Assembly (NCBI GenBank): GCA_027574665.1
Contig: CM050690.1
Location: 40,477,665 to 40,541,664 of the forward strand
DNA from: Rhynochetos jubatus
Taxonomy: Eukaryota; Chordata; Aves; Eurypygiformes; Rhynochetidae
DNA: 64,000 nt
Direction of reading: 5' to 3'
Shown: positions 1 to 13,725 of the stretch, in pieces
Layout: each line of letters opens with the position of its first letter
Numbering within the stretch: position 1 is the first letter of the stretch
The notes under the pieces: model-generated
Database searches by the model: none
What the model was told of the DNA's origin: nothing
The model's input: only the letters and a program-made list of their open reading frames with translations
Translations under genes and position numbers: made by a program

Positions 1-1020
1 GCATTTATGATGTGAAGGAATGCCACTCTATAAAAATAATAAAATACCAGAATTGACAATGACATTGATTACTTTTTTTCTCTATTCCCTCTGAGTCAAG
101 TACAGTAGGTTTGGTATAATTTTGGTACCTGGCCTTACATGCAGAAGAATCAAGAAATTGTCCCCCTGAAGATTTTTAAAAGCCTCTCTGAAAGATGGCT
201 GGAAAAGTCTTCAGTAAGGTACATGGCATTTACAGCACATAAAGCGGTGCAGTGGGGTATAACTTTTACTGGTTTTCCTGTTTGGGTGATGTATATAATT
301 AGTGATTAATAAAGTAATTTGTGAATTTTGTGACCTTCTCAGATTTAATCTGATCAAGTCTTCAGATCTTGGGACAGCATTCCTCCCCACGCCCTCCTTC
401 ATTCATGAGGAGTGTTCTGTGCTTTTAGGTAAAAATATAAATTTAGGGATATATGCGTGTGTTAAGTATACGCATGTCTTTTTCTGTGCTTTAAGCTGTC
501 GTACAAGCAGAGCAGATGGGTAGATGCATACTCTGTCTCTTTAAATTTCCTGACTTGGGCTGGTTTGACAAAGACCTCCTTATCATTTTCTTGAAACCCA
601 GTTTCCTGAATCAGCGGATTTTTTTCCCCCTAGAAACTTCTGAAACTCTGAACTCTGTCAAAACAAGATGGCTGGCAAGTTTTAGGGACAGAGCAGAGAC
701 ACAGACAGAGACAAAGAAGCCCCTGAGAAGGCAGACGGACTTACATTGCTTGTGGTTTTTCAGTACAGCTGGTTTCAGATGTGTCGGCCTTGTTCTGCAC
801 TGGTTCCACTGCCAAAGCAAGACTGTCACAGCTGGTAGTACTTACTGCACTTGCGGGAAAGTATGTGATTCATTAGTTGGAACCGTATGTTTTTCACCAG
901 TTCTGGTCATGTTTTTGTTAGGATGTGGTAAAAGCATAAGCAGGGGGTGAAGGGACAATGGAAATATGTGACTTGTTAAAGATTGGCCCCAACCAGTTAT
1001 TAGCTAAATTGTACGCTGTT

Positions 1021-1042
1021 AAAAAAAAAAAAAAAAAAAAAA
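1021..1042. repeat. Poly(A) tract, 22 A
   Basis: This is a homopolymer read directly from the sequence; a second run of 20 A lies at 1113-1132. No retroposed gene body is evident upstream of either. Confidence 0.97.
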
Positions 1043-1112
1043 GAAACAACCACCATTGCTCATAAGACAAATTATTTAATTCTTTAGTTAAGGTCATTTA
1101 GTCATAAGTAGT

Positions 1113-1132
1113 AAAAAAAAAAAAAAAAAAAA
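1113..1132. repeat. Poly(A) tract, 20 A
   Basis: Uninterrupted run of 20 adenines, 70 bp after the A22 run. No SINE or processed-pseudogene body is visible beside it. Confidence 0.97.
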
Positions 1133-1608
1133 TGTCAACATCAAGTCTTTTTCCCCCTATTTTCTCTGAAATATCATTATATTTTTTACTGAAAACTGTA
1201 GCACAGGAAGAAGTCGTGCAAGCAAAAGACATGCATTTAGTAAAAGACAGCCAAACTGGCTAAGAATTTTGAATCTTTGAAAGGAGGTAGCTGCTGCTAC
1301 TGGTAAAATACTACTTGTGGCATAAGGGCTTGTAGAGAACGCGTATTGGAATATTTGGTGGAAGAAGAGCTCTAAGTGGGTGTTTTTCTGCCAGCACATG
1401 ATAAAACAGACCAGAGTTGTCTTTTGTTTACAATTTCTTTTTTTCCTGGTGTAGCACCTTCCACTATTTTTGAGCAATGGAGAGAGTTTTGTACTGATGT
1501 TTATTTTACAGCTGTTTGGACATAAACATAACTGTTCAGATTAGGAAAAAAAAAAAAACCAAACCAGGAAAAAAAACCCCCCAAACAAATAAAAAAGAAA
1601 ACAGAGAA

Positions 1609-1628
1609 GGGGGGGGGGGGGGGGGGGG
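1609..1628. repeat. Poly(G) tract, 20 G
   Basis: Twenty consecutive G follow an A-rich stretch that includes an A13 run at 1546-1558. Long G homopolymers are rare in vertebrate DNA, can form G-quadruplexes and are prone to length error in sequencing. Confidence 0.95.
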
Positions 1629-2955
1629 CAGGGAGACAACAACACAGAGCACATTTGAACCAAACATTACTATATTCTCAAGTGGCTAATACAGCTCCCC
1701 CCACCCCCCTTCATAACACCGAAGAAATAACATGAAGACTTCAAAGCCCTGTGTTAAAGAAAGTGCTTTTAAAAAAGGTCTGTCTCCTTCCCCCCGGTCC
1801 ATCCCATTTTCCCTCCCAGCCTCTTTACACACGTACACAGCCACTGGACTTCATAGAGCCAGAACCAGGTCTGTCTCTGATAATTAGCTCAGCTGGCTGC
1901 AGCATAAATAAAGGAATGCACTTAGGGGCTGTAGTCTGTGACATGGTTTAACAGAGCATAAAAAGGTGCATCTGTTAACATGCCTGAATTGTCACCTTAC
2001 TGTCACCCACAGAAAGATACCAGCTCTGAAATGTGCTGATGATATTTTGCAAACAAGAGGACAGTGTTGTATTAAATTAACCAGGCTGTGAACGTGCAAA
2101 GTGCTGCTTCTTAAAAATCGTGCTGTCTGGACTTACAGTGGTGTTGCAATGAGTCCCTCCAGTATCTATTAGGATGACCTGTGGCACTGAATACTTCAAC
2201 ACTCTTCTGGCTAGTATTGTTGACCTTTGTCAGCTTGATAAAAAAGCAGAGCCTAGAAATGTGCTTGTCATTTTTAGTGAACCAGGAGGCTAGAAAGCAT
2301 GGGGAAGGGGAGGGGGCTGCAAGGAAGCACAGAGATGCCAACAGCCTGGTTTTTGTTTAAATTAGGATGCTGAACCTGGGACAAAATCGCAGTCGGCTTC
2401 CCTTTTCCTCCCTAGCAGCCCCATGTCTCTCACCCCTTTCTTCCCCTGACTGTTGCTACTTGATTTGAGGTCTGAAATAATGAGGAATGTCTGCGTGATC
2501 AAAGTTACTGTCTGCCTCCTGGTCTCCACAGAAGCCCTGCTGTATGTGTTTGGTAGGCGACAAACAGCTTGTTGTAATGTATTTGAAGGTAATACAGTCA
2601 CACTTATGTCCTTTGAAGATTTCTTTGCTTTTTTAATTCAGTAATTCTAATGAAAAAAGAAAAAAATTGAAACCTTCTTTTGCTTTTATATAGCTCTATG
2701 ATGATTTTTAAATTGTTTGCAGGAAAGAGATCACTTCAGCAGGGTATATAGCCAAGCATGCTTCAATGAATTGATAAGTTCTCATTTTATAGATGTGTAA
2801 TTCCTTTGAAAATGTTGATTAAGTTGTAGCTAGCTCTGCCCAAAGACTTAACAAGATAACAAGGTGTCCATTTTCAGTACACACAGTTGTGCTATACAAA
2901 CCATTATTTCTAGAGTGTGATTTTTTTTTTATATATAATATCTAGTATTACTACA

Positions 2956-2990
2956 TACTCTCTCTCTATATATATACACACACACACACG
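2956..2990. repeat. Compound microsatellite (CT)n(TA)n(CA)n
   Basis: The sequence shows ctctctctctatatatatac followed by acacacacacacg, three dinucleotide blocks in series. It is preceded by T10 and a short TA run at 2922-2940. Confidence 0.93.
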
Positions 2991-3535
2991 CAGAGACGAT
3001 ATTCTTCAGTGGGTCCAAATGAGTGCCTTATCCATTAGAAGGTGATGTAATGCCAGTGGGAGCTAGTCCCACACAGCTTGAACCAAAAATTATTCTCTTT
3101 GGCAGTAACAGAATGTGGATGACCAGGAGGTGTGATGCATTCTCTACTGTATTTTGAAGTAGTTACACTGGAAATATCCCACCCAGTTGTGCTTGGCCCT
3201 TTAGTCCTGACATTGGGCCACACCTGCATTCCTGACTTCCAGACCCATCTTTGTTTTTGCCAACTGCCTTTACCCGGGAATATCTTCAGGGAAAAAAGTA
3301 AAATTCTAAAAAACCCCAGAAAACCAACACATTAGCATTTACCTTATTGCTTGGAGAGAGGGATGGGGGAGGGAAAGAAGTTGCTATCAAGAGAGATGAT
3401 ATGCCTCAAAATCCCTTTATCTGAGTGCTGTGAAGTTATAATAAGCTAGCTGTGAAACAGAAGAAAAAAAGCCACTGAGTTCTTTTCAGTTCTCTTGATT
3501 TTTTTTTTCCCCCCAGTTGTGTCTTTTCCCCTCCC

Positions 3536-3626
3536 TTTTTTTTTTTTTTTTTTCTTTTTCTCCCCTCCCTCTTTATCTCAAGGGAGTTTCAAGAGAAGCA
3601 AACCTGGGGGGAAAAAAAAAAAAAAA
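3536..3626. repeat. T18 run and A15 run flanking a pyrimidine-rich segment
   Basis: T18 is at 3536-3553 and A15 at 3612-3626, about 58 bp apart, so the pair could form an inverted repeat in single-stranded form. The sequence between is mostly pyrimidine-rich and then gives way to caagggagtttcaagagaag. Confidence 0.9.
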
Positions 3627-6419
3627 GCTGAGGTTTATGTTAGAAGAAATTAAGGTTAATGATCATTGGCTCATTTTCATATTCCGTGGGTGTGGATGGA
3701 GGAGTAATCAGTGCAGGTGGCCTTGCCAGTTGGGAGTTTCTCTTTGTCATCAAGAAAATAAGGAGAGTGCAGGGATTGAATTACCACAACTATTTCAGGG
3801 CTAAACATATTTTGTTTCCCCATTGGCTCTGGTTTAAGGACAGAAAGCTGACATTAATTTCAACCAAAAGAAAAGCACAGTTAATTCTCCATATATTCTG
3901 AGATAATTTGGCCGAGTGTAGAAGAATCTGTGCTTGTTCAAATGTATATCTAGTGTAATCTTACAAATAATTTTGTATGTAACACACTGAAAAGTAAAGT
4001 ATTTTTCTTAATTTGCTCAGACAATTTATGTTTCTGTGCCGAATTACCACTCACCGTATTGAATGTTTAAGAGCTGCTTATTAAAATGTGTGCTCTGACT
4101 ACTCCAGTTGGTTTCCCAGATGCCTGTTATTACATGCAAAGGTGCTCCCTTCTAACTTTTAGTAGATGTACAGAATTGAAGGAGTTCTGTTCAGTTTGAA
4201 AAGGAAGTGGTGGGTTTGGTTAAGGAAGTATATGCTAGCCCTGAAAGGATATCTAGTGTGCATTCACATCTCAGCCATAGAAGAGCTATTCTTTAAAGAA
4301 AAATATTTTTGAGAACGAATAATGAAATGACAAATAATTCAGGCAAACAAGACCCTGATAAATGCCACTCTAGAAGTCTTCTACATCAGTGATATTTTGT
4401 GTCTGATATTGCTGGAACAGATTATGGTCAAGAGATTCCAATTTAGAATATAGAAAAGTCAGAAATAAAAGTCAGTGGGAGTCTGTAAAAGATACTGAGT
4501 AGGAGGGAAAACAGTGGTCAGAGTGTTTTGAATTGTGTGTGTTTCTAGCACATGCATTTGCCCATCCATCCTGCGTCGTGTTTGACTAGAAAGGGGATAT
4601 TACTACAAAATAGGTAGTTTTATTTTCAGAACATGCTGCAGCAACTGTTATTTTAGCACTAAATCTGTGCAGACGTTAAATTGTAGGTAACGTAGTTGTA
4701 GTTAAATAAAGTCTTGTGACTACAGGGTGTACTCATTGTTGTGGTTTTTTCTTTTTTTAATGAAGCTGACAGCAATCCCCCCACTCTTTCTTGCAGGAAC
4801 AACAGTTATTTAGCTTTGCAAAAGCAGCAGTGTTATAGAGGAGGTTTAACTGATACAAGGGGAGGGGGCCCCCCTGAATTTTGGTTCCCTTGGTCCTCTG
4901 AGGTAAGAGTCAACATGCAGCTGAATATTCATGAGGCATTCATTAATATGAATAGTTGGTCTGCTGCTGCACCTTTCCATGGTTTATTAATAACTTATGG
5001 ACAGACCACTCCCAAGCATACAGAGGGCAAGAATACTTTAATGCTTGCAGCATTCTCTCAGCAAAAGGGAAGAATGTGATGGTTTATTTCAACAGCACCA
5101 TTTGCAATGCTGCAGTTAAGGTGTCAGTAGCACACTGTACTTTAGGTTGTATCGGTAACACTTGAACTTAAATCCTGGGTTTTTTCAGGGTTATAAGTTG
5201 TGTGTGAAACTTTGTTCCAGGCTGAAACATGACATAAAGAAATATCTGCCTTGAAGCAACTATTTTTGGCTCCATCTTTTAGCATATCCTTTTATCCTTT
5301 CTTATTTTAAGTCAAGGAATAGAGGGAAAATAAAATGAATGTTACCATTTCAAGGCTTTCTTCTTCCTTGCTGATGAAACTCAAAATGAGCTTAAATTAA
5401 AACCAAAAATGTTGGCATATTATCAGTCCATAGCATAGTCTGGGTGTTGCTGGCACTGAAAAGTAAAGTTTTTTACTAATGTGAAAAGAAGTTTTTTAAA
5501 AACTCACCTTGTATTAAGACACCCTGCTGTTGAGAGCTGATTACAGTTATGATCCATAGTCAATCTCACTAGAGAGGAGGAATGATACGGGAAAGATACT
5601 GAATTTAGAATAAAAAATAAGACCTTTAAAAATATTTTTCTGCTCTGAACAGTGTTTAACCTTGGGTATTTCATTCGCTAAGGTTTTTGCGAAGCTCACA
5701 GTGTACTACCCAATAAGATTATGTAGTCATATTTTGTAAATAGTACAGTGAAAACACACCGTGCCATCTTTCATCCTGTAATCATCAGTTAGGAAGTTAA
5801 CACTTTCTCAAGAAAAAGTGCATGCCATGTTATGTCACTGTTATCCATAATAATGCAACTTCTCTCACTTCAGAGAAGTAGCCAATTTTACTTTTTATGT
5901 GCCACTTTCACTCCAAGTCACTTCAGCTGCTGCGGCTGTGTTGTGAAGCCTCCATTAAATTGAGGGTTGATGATGTACGCTCTTGTTATGTTTTAAAGGC
6001 ACATAATTACATCCCATGGCTTGTGCTGAGCCTAGTCAGACAGTCTTCCTTTTTTTTTTTTTCCTTCTTCCTTTTCTTCCTGTGTAAGTGTCTTGTAAAA
6101 TTTTAATCCTGAAAGTCCACTAATGTAATGAAAAGCTGAATCATGGCATGGAACTTAAGAAATGTCACACATTCATCACTATCCCACAAGAGTGGGGAAA
6201 ACTTTTCAAGAATTATTAAAAAATATTGTTTTATTCTGGCGGGGGGAGAGATCCCACCCATTTTTTAGGTTTGATAAAGTTTACATAGAAGCATTTTCAT
6301 TTGGTGGAAGAAACTGCCTGGGTTTTTTATAAGGTTTTAAAATTTGTGTTAGTACCTAGCGTGCTACCCTCCAATGAAGTCTCCCCTTGGGACTGTAATT
6401 TTTCTTTTGTGATTAAAAG
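3627..6419. other. Intronic sequence, nothing recognised
   Basis: Plain AT-rich DNA. The 112-aa frame at 4741-5079 and shorter frames have no domain, no bordering splice signals of note and random-looking composition. Confidence 0.7.
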
Positions 6420-6560
6420 TACTGAAGTAGCCTGGATCAGGGGATTACTAGTTAGATACAGAGTCTTTCTGCTTTAGGTCACCAGTTTGAATTTGGTCCA
6501 GGCCATCATCAGAGTGCTGTGAACATCTGAGGGCAGCATGGCATTCTCACTGCAGTTCCC
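6420..6560. repeat. Possible tRNA-like SINE relic
   Basis: The stretch ttaggtcaccagtttgaat then ttggtccaggcc carries a degenerate pol III B-box-like core (agtttgaattt, compare GGTTCGAANNC). It is preceded by 'gcctggatcaggggattact'. No A box or tRNA fold is evident, so this is at best an old SINE head, not a tRNA gene. Confidence 0.3.
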
Positions 6561-6859
6561 AGTAGGCACATTTTTTCTCTTCTCCGGTCTTTCTCTCCTG
6601 GGTTGAGGTCCTTGTGTTGGGCAATCATCCTGCCAAGTCTAAGAAGTGAGTTCCATCATCCACACTTGGATCCAGTTTTCCCTCACCTAGAAACAATTAA
6701 TGCACAGTCACTTCTTTTATGTTACTTACTCGGGTGTGACATTACCATCACCACCGTCAGTGATGTGCTTTTTTAATGTTTCAAGACACTGTGGCATACA
6801 CAGATACATGCCTTGGAAAACTGAAAAGGAAACAAAAAAAAATCAATCCCCTCCCTTCC

Positions 6860-6888
6860 CCCCACACCCCCCCCCCCCCCTCCCCCCC
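6860..6888. repeat. Poly(C) tract
   Basis: C14 at 6867-6880, one T, then C7 to 6888, preceded by C-rich sequence from 6848. An open frame running across it (6700-7239) reads as poly-proline, which is a by-product of the tract. Confidence 0.95.
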
Positions 6889-9800
6889 AGCACAGCTGTG
6901 TTGTGTAGGGTTTTATGGATTAAATGCTTGGCAGAGGTGCTGGAGTTGATAGGATTTCAGTTTACAGACAGCCTCATCCATGGAACTCACTTGATTTCAT
7001 TAGGCTGCCAGACCCTGGGCTGGTTACCCTCCTGGTCATTCTTATCACTCAGGAAAGATGAGAAAGGTGGAGTTAAAATCTCAAGGGGAAGATGTAATGG
7101 GGTAAAGCTAAAATTAACAGGTTTTTGTATCGGGCATGGGAATACTTCCGTTTGGATGCTTCTACAATCATGGGAAGCCACAGAAAAGTTTTCTGCATCT
7201 TTGTGGAAAAAAACAAGCACAAAGACTTCTGGATGGTAACTGTGTAGGGCCGTCCACTGCAGCCTCTTTATGGACATGACCAGTATATTACGTGGCTGTA
7301 TCTCTGTATTTGGGTACAGTAAGAAAATAAAAATAAATACATACATTGGCTAAATTGTCAGTAATCACAGCAGGAGGCTGAAGGATGAAATGAGCCATGG
7401 AGGCTAAGCTGCTTTTTCAACCATGAAGCTGACCTCCTCAGGTCAGGGTTATGACATGCTGGTAGACCGAACAGCGCGTAGAAGCTCTACCGCTGCTACC
7501 TGTGGTGGCAGAAAAAAGGGGACTTGTAGTTCTGAGGTTACCTGTTCATCTCGTCTGTGACCGTTACATTTTCCCTTTTACAATCACAGACCTTTTTTTA
7601 AAGTATTAATGTAATTCAGAACATTTAAAACATCAGCAGATTATTATTATTGGAAACATTTTGCGTAAAGCTAGAAAATACATAGTAGGGGACTAGCCCA
7701 CTTTGGCAGGAGATAGGCAGGGTGATGTAATGGTCCTTGCCTTCTCTAACATTTATGATGCTAAATTTTATAACTGCTGAGTATACTTTTCCAAAAAAGA
7801 TGAAAATGTTACACCCGTCAGCATTAAAATAAATAATTTAAAGCAGGACCTAATTGTGCTCTCAGATCTGCATGGCAGAAATCAGCTCCATTACTCTGTT
7901 CTCCCTATGTATATGTTAACATTGATCCCTAGGTGGGGGGATGGGGGCCAAGTCTGTGTCTTGAGGATCTAAGAGAAGTGCATTGCCTTACATCTTATTG
8001 ATGAGTTCAGAGTTCATTCACACAACCTATAAGCAAATCTGAAACAGCATATGGGATGGGTATAGCTCTGAAGTTCCTGGAGTGAGTCTGTAATTTGAAC
8101 CTGAGATACCTATTATTTTCTAGTACTTATTTTGAAACTTTGCAAATAAGTATGTATTGCGTATGTAATATTTTTTTCTAAGAGTATGAGAAGTCAGAGG
8201 CTGTCCATGATATGTTTGTCATACAAGATTTGTATCTGGCTTCTTCATAATGAAATGCATATAAAATAAATATATTTTTCCAAGCCTTTCCAGTTTTGAG
8301 AACTGGAAGTAGTCACACATTTTTCTGTAAAATTTGCTTTGTCAGGTGCCTAAGTGTTGCACAAATATTTTGTTACATACTCTGCATTCCCTGGTATGTA
8401 GTCACACTTTCAGAGGTCAGAAGTGGGAGTGTAGCAGTTTTACTTTAAATAACCAGTTTCAAAATTGCACTTGCATCACTGCAGGAGAAAAGTAGATATC
8501 TAAATAGGTACTTGCACAATTAGGTAACTGCACATTTAGCAGTAATTTGCATAGGTAATGGGTTTTCTTGTAAGCAAACAGAGTAAGAGAAAAAGGGTGA
8601 GGAGGCTTATGCCTGGTGCCCATCTTTAAAAATTGCTGCCAGAAATGGCTCAGTTTGCTTAGTGAGTAAGATTTAGCAGGATTTGTTTGGAATACTTGAG
8701 AGACTGTAAACATACTACAAAACCATGTTAACACAAGATTATCTTATTAGACAATCCGCTTGAATTGCTTAGGAATGCTTAATTTACTAATACAAGCCAA
8801 AGTCTTAGTGTATTTATTTATTTTTTTCCCTCCCCTCCCCCCAATATTGTTTTGGCAGAGTATGGGGGGAGCTGCTTTCCCTTAAGTAAAGGCTTCTTGT
8901 CCTATTTCTTCCCCACAGACATGTTACAGACAGTACTTTGGGAGACGATAATACTGCTCTCATGCTTTCCCTCTGAGGGTGAAGGCAATTGTGCCTGGAG
9001 TTGGCCAGGCTGTGGCTGTCCACCATCTGTGTAAGGAATTCACAATCCCAGACAAAAGAAATTGGCAAAGTCTTCTTTCTGTCTGTTCTCCAGAGCCTCA
9101 AGATAGCCATAAAACACCTGGACAAAATCAGCAGGTGATGGCAAGGGAAAGAGAATGATCAGTCACAGGCATTGTTGAATCCTTTGAACATTACTTATAG
9201 CTTGGACACTGCTGTCACCAGACACAGTTTGATCTTTGGTGAGCTTTCTGGAAGTGTTTTTTTTCCCCTGTCTGTATGACAACAGGGGGAACCAGATAAT
9301 GCTCTGGACGCAAAGCAGAGTTTTCCCATCTTGTAATTTTTATCTCACCTTGTAACTCTAGTTTTCGTTACCTGTATTTGCACTTAAATAATCATGAAGG
9401 AAAAAAGACAGCTTTTTATATGCAGAAAAAACATGTCTTATCTTTTTGCTTCTCTGACCACCCTAACCAGCAGCGCTTCCCTATGTTATCTGTGTCCCAA
9501 AATTAACAAATTACTTCAAAACTGAGATCCGTCACTGTCTTTCTTTTCCCTTTCATGTTGCTTTACACGAAACGTGAAACGACGACAGTTTTAAAACTAA
9601 GGTATGCAGGTTTTGTCCAAGTACGTTCCTGTGTTAGCGCATTCGTAACACAACTGATTTTCTTGCTTATTTATGATTTCTTAGAACTCACTATTGATCG
9701 TCAGTTATGACCTTTATGTAATTGACTAGACACACAGTACGACTCTGAAACTGAGAAAATCCTAGCCATGTTTTCTTATATTCTTTCCATACCATGTATA

Positions 9801-12800
9801 TGGTTTTTAGCCTGTGCAAACTTAAGCATAATAAAGTTCAGCTTGAATTTAAAAAGAGAACAAAGAAGGGCAGTGACAGATTAATGTATCTAGAAGAGCA
9901 TCTGTACGTGAAACAGAAATACAGCCACAAGAACATACCACCTTTGGCAGGAGAGGAAAAAGTTTCCTACCCGTTAACCTGTTGGGAATTGGAGTCTGAA
10001 TTTCAGTGCATGGGTGCTTAGCACTGAGGCTGACAGACTTGCCAGTGTCGAGGGGTTAAGTTTGTAGCTGTTGTTTTGTTGCATTCCCAAAGCGAAGTCT
10101 AAACCATATCAAAAAAGCTGCTGGATCACTTCACACTTCAGCTGTCCCCTGAATCCTTTTCCCTCCTGTTGGTGTTTTTTCTTTCTTTCTCCTCCCCTCC
10201 CTAGGATCCTGCAAATACAACCCTTCTTCACAGAGCCGGTGTCAAGCTTCAGTGAATATAACTCTGTCTCACTAAGTGTATTAATGCTTCACTCTGCTTC
10301 AGACATGAACCTCGTTGTTCACCATAAAGCCCCTGCGTGGGTCTGTGTGTCCATGTGTGCATGCATGAGTTGAGGTTGTTTGTTAACCCGCTGTTTTAAG
10401 GAAGACTGAATGCTGCAATTGTTGGACTGTTTCTGTAAGCCCATATTTACAACTTGTAATCAGCTTGTATGAACCTTAGGGAAATAAAGGGTGAAGATCC
10501 AAGATCTAAAAAAAAAAAATTAATTAAAGAGGATTCCATTACTTCACTGCAAGATTATTCGTGGATAAGTAAAACCAAGAAAACTTGGTTTTCATTCTGC
10601 TTTCTCAATGTGGAAAGTACATATAGCATCCCTAGAATGCGTTACCAAAACCGTTAATATCTTATAGCAGCAGTCATAATAATTCTTTTATTCTAGCTAA
10701 TCATGTGCTAATCTGTTGGTAAGTCAAAAGTATTAGACCATTTTAAATTCATTGTGTCGGCTCAGCCGAAGTAACTGGCATGGTGCTATAAACATTTGGG
10801 GGAAAATTTCTTCGAACTAAAATAACGATGTCATAAAGTAAAGAATTTTGCTAGTTCAACACAGCAGCTCTAAGGATGTCATTAGTTTTAGGTTCTGGAC
10901 AAAAGCATTTGAGTTTATACAGAAAGAATACTACTGCTGTTTTCTTGATGTGTACTATTTCTGAATTGGATTTCAGTGTTTACTGCTTCTCGGTCACCAA
11001 CTAGGGATAGTTGATGATCTGAAAGATTTTTCTACTTGAAACCTTTCCTTCCCCTAACTGTGTGACCGAAGTTTGCACAAAGATACTTGTTCCTGATTTT
11101 TTTTTTTTTTTAATGTTTGTAGCCAGTGGAGGAATTTAGCATATTTTGTTTATTGTCTTTTAAATTTTGTCTTTGGTTATGTAGCCCAAAGTAATTACCT
11201 AGGCTTTTATCCATCCTGTTGCTCAAGCTTACCGCCTTATAGTATCGTATTTTGGAATTTTTCTTCGTGTCTTCTGCTACTCTGCCTTTGGCAACATGCC
11301 TCCCAGTATTCCCTGAAAGACTAAATCGGATGCTAACACTTCATAATTAGACTATTCAGAACAGACTCAATACAAATAGTGATAAAACTTGGTAACAGGA
11401 ATAAGTTGTGCTCCTCTTAATCTTACATGAAACATGGCCATATGTTCTGTTTTACATGGTTCAGTCTTTGGTAAAAGATTTCAGTGATCACCCCTGTAGC
11501 AGTGAAAATTTCCTTTTCTTTAGCAATCAGGATAGTACATACACAGGCTCATTTCCTCCTGTCTAGGCTCTTTTGAGTTGGAAGGCACATTGGGAGAAGA
11601 GAGATTGTATTTCATATTGTAAATGTGAATACATGAACAGACTACTGTAAATTTCAACAAGCCAGATACTGTAAATTTGTTTTTGTGATAGCAGGTTGAA
11701 AATTTGATTTTAAATTTGAAAATTCAATTTTTATATTAGACTGCAAATTTAAAAATGTCATTTTCATTTCTTTCTATATGCACCTGAATTTCTTATGTGG
11801 CCATGGAATTTTTTCCTATGCATGCACAAATGAAGTTTGTGTATGACTCTGAAGATTTAGTCATGTGAAGTTTAGAACTGCAGATGTAATTTAAAAAGCT
11901 CCTTAGAAAATGCAGACCTGAAAATTAATCTTTATTTTTGTGATTTGACCTGAGATAGGGATGTGTCTTTATTTTTTTTAACCTGTTTTAATTTGTCTTG
12001 CATTTCTCGGGATTGTATTTAAAGCTATAAATAGTCTACATTAATAATAGCCTTTTGCAGTAATTTCTGAGATTTTGTTTTCTTTGTTTCTTACACAGAG
12101 TATTTGATTCCCACCCCCCACTCCCATCCCCAGTATATTAGTACCAAATCTGCCAGTCTGACTTAGTCTTTATGTTTCCTTTAGCCATCCACTTCAGCTA
12201 CAGAGCTGAGTTTTATTGGTGAAAGGCTTGTTCTATAACAGAAAATGCTGTGGTTACACATGTATTGTGGTGTTTCAGGGTCAACTGAAAAATTATTGCA
12301 ATGCAGAATCAGAAAAACAGAGGGCATGGCAAAAGTGTTTTCACATATGAAAAGTAGAACTACTTTGTCCTGCTGTGTTAAAATATGTAAGTGCATATAT
12401 AAAGTGTGTATCAGTACACCATCCCCAAAAAATTCCTTCACCATCTGCTTCTTCCGTTTGGGTGCTCTGTGTGTACCCTTTAGTGCTGGCCTGCAAACTC
12501 TGCTTCCTGACATTTACGATTTGTGACCTTTTTAATTTCTATCTCATGAAATTTTTGTCCTGAATGAATGAAGCAATGTGGTTGATGCTCTGCCTGAAAG
12601 GGCCACAGTTTAATGCTGACCTCAGGCACAGACCGGGGAGTCCTCTCGTCACTGCTACTCACTCTTGTAGACCTGGTTCTCTGCTTATACTGCACCAGAT
12701 GATTGTACATATTTTACCTTCTTCATGGAGTGGTTTTGAATCCTAAGAGCAAATAGAATACCCAGTTTGTACACTGTTCTTTACATCTGTCCGTTTTGAA

Positions 12801-12822
12801 GCAGTATAAAAATGAGGTCAGT
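6889..12822. other. Intronic sequence, little recognised
   Basis: AT-rich DNA with the T16 run at 11097 and a handful of CpG around 9570-9650 (cgaaacgtgaaacgacgaca). The frames at 6987-7346 (-) and 8814-9125 (-) look like chance. No repeat family is identified. Confidence 0.7.
11097..11112. repeat. Poly(T) tract, T16
   Basis: Homopolymer in plain intronic sequence; no element body is recognised on either side. Confidence 0.93.
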
Positions 12823-12915
12823 TTTATTATTCTCATTTCCAGATGGGAAATGGAGGCAAAGGAGGAGGAGAGCAACTTGCCCAGTGTAGTAATGGTGGAC
12901 TGTGTCAGGCATGAT
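12823..12915 (-). mobile_element. MIR-like SINE fragment, antisense
   Basis: The blocks tattctcatttccagatggg, aaatggaggcaaaggagg and agcaacttgcccagtgtagt correspond to the reverse-complement MIR series 'cccatttacagatggg - aaactgaggca - gtgacttgcccaaggtca'. The right part quickly loses similarity. Confidence 0.5.
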
Positions 12916-13629
12916 CCTTTCTGAAGCCTTCAGTAAAATAAATTGGCTGTCAGCTTTCAGATTTCTCTCTGGATGCTGTTCAGAGGTAGTACTGAGATCT
13001 GGAGCTTGTCCCTGGGAGGACAAATACAGAAGATCATCTGAATCCATTTTGCTAAGTGGTTTAGTTAAACCATGATAAAGCTGTGTGTGAATGTTCTCAT
13101 TCAGAAGGAGAGTGGCCTGAAGTACTTTGCTGGTTCCTTTCATCTGTAGAGTTGCATTCTCCCATCTCAGAATTGTTCCTTCACATGACTGCAAGAGGCT
13201 GCTGATGGACCCAGGTCACTTCCTTTCCCCCCCCAGTATGCGTACCTCCCTCCTCTCAGTCGTGTGACACAGAGATCCCCTCTCAGCTGGAGCATGTTAC
13301 GTTGCTCCATGCATTTTTAAAAGCAGCGTTTATGTAAGGGGTACGGAACTGTGTGTTTATATAAGAATGTGAGTTTCAACCAGTGTTTTATTTGAGAGAG
13401 AAACAGAACATCCCCTGGGCTAGGTACTTAGGTGAGTTGTGCAAAGGTGGCCTTGATCTTCAACTTCCTTGTGTGTTTGAAGTAATGGAAAACTATTGGT
13501 GACAGAAGTTACTCCGCATACTGTTATACTAGGAGGTGAATGTTTGTAGTATCAGAACTTCAGTTTGTGAAACATTAAATAAATGTACTGTGCTATGTAA
13601 ATATTTTTCAGTAGTTGTTATTCCCAGTT

Positions 13630-13725
13630 GACTCGTGCTGCTCTTCAAGTGTCCTGTAAACAGCTCCGAACAGAGCAGCGGTCGGTAAACGAACGAGGAG
13701 CTCGAGGCATCTTGCCGTAGATGTT
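13630..13725. other. Small CpG cluster
   Basis: Eight CpG occur in about 95 bp (gagcagcggtcggtaaacga then acgaggagctcgaggcat). It is too small to call a CpG island and no exon is recognised beside it. Confidence 0.3.

Noticed and set aside
6485-6505. tRNA B-box-like sequence
   Set aside because: The box is degenerate, there is no A box at the right distance and no cloverleaf. It was kept only as a weak SINE relic.
6700-7239. 179-codon open frame on the + strand
   Set aside because: It runs across the poly(C) tract, giving a spurious poly-proline stretch. It has no domain and no supporting splice or start context.
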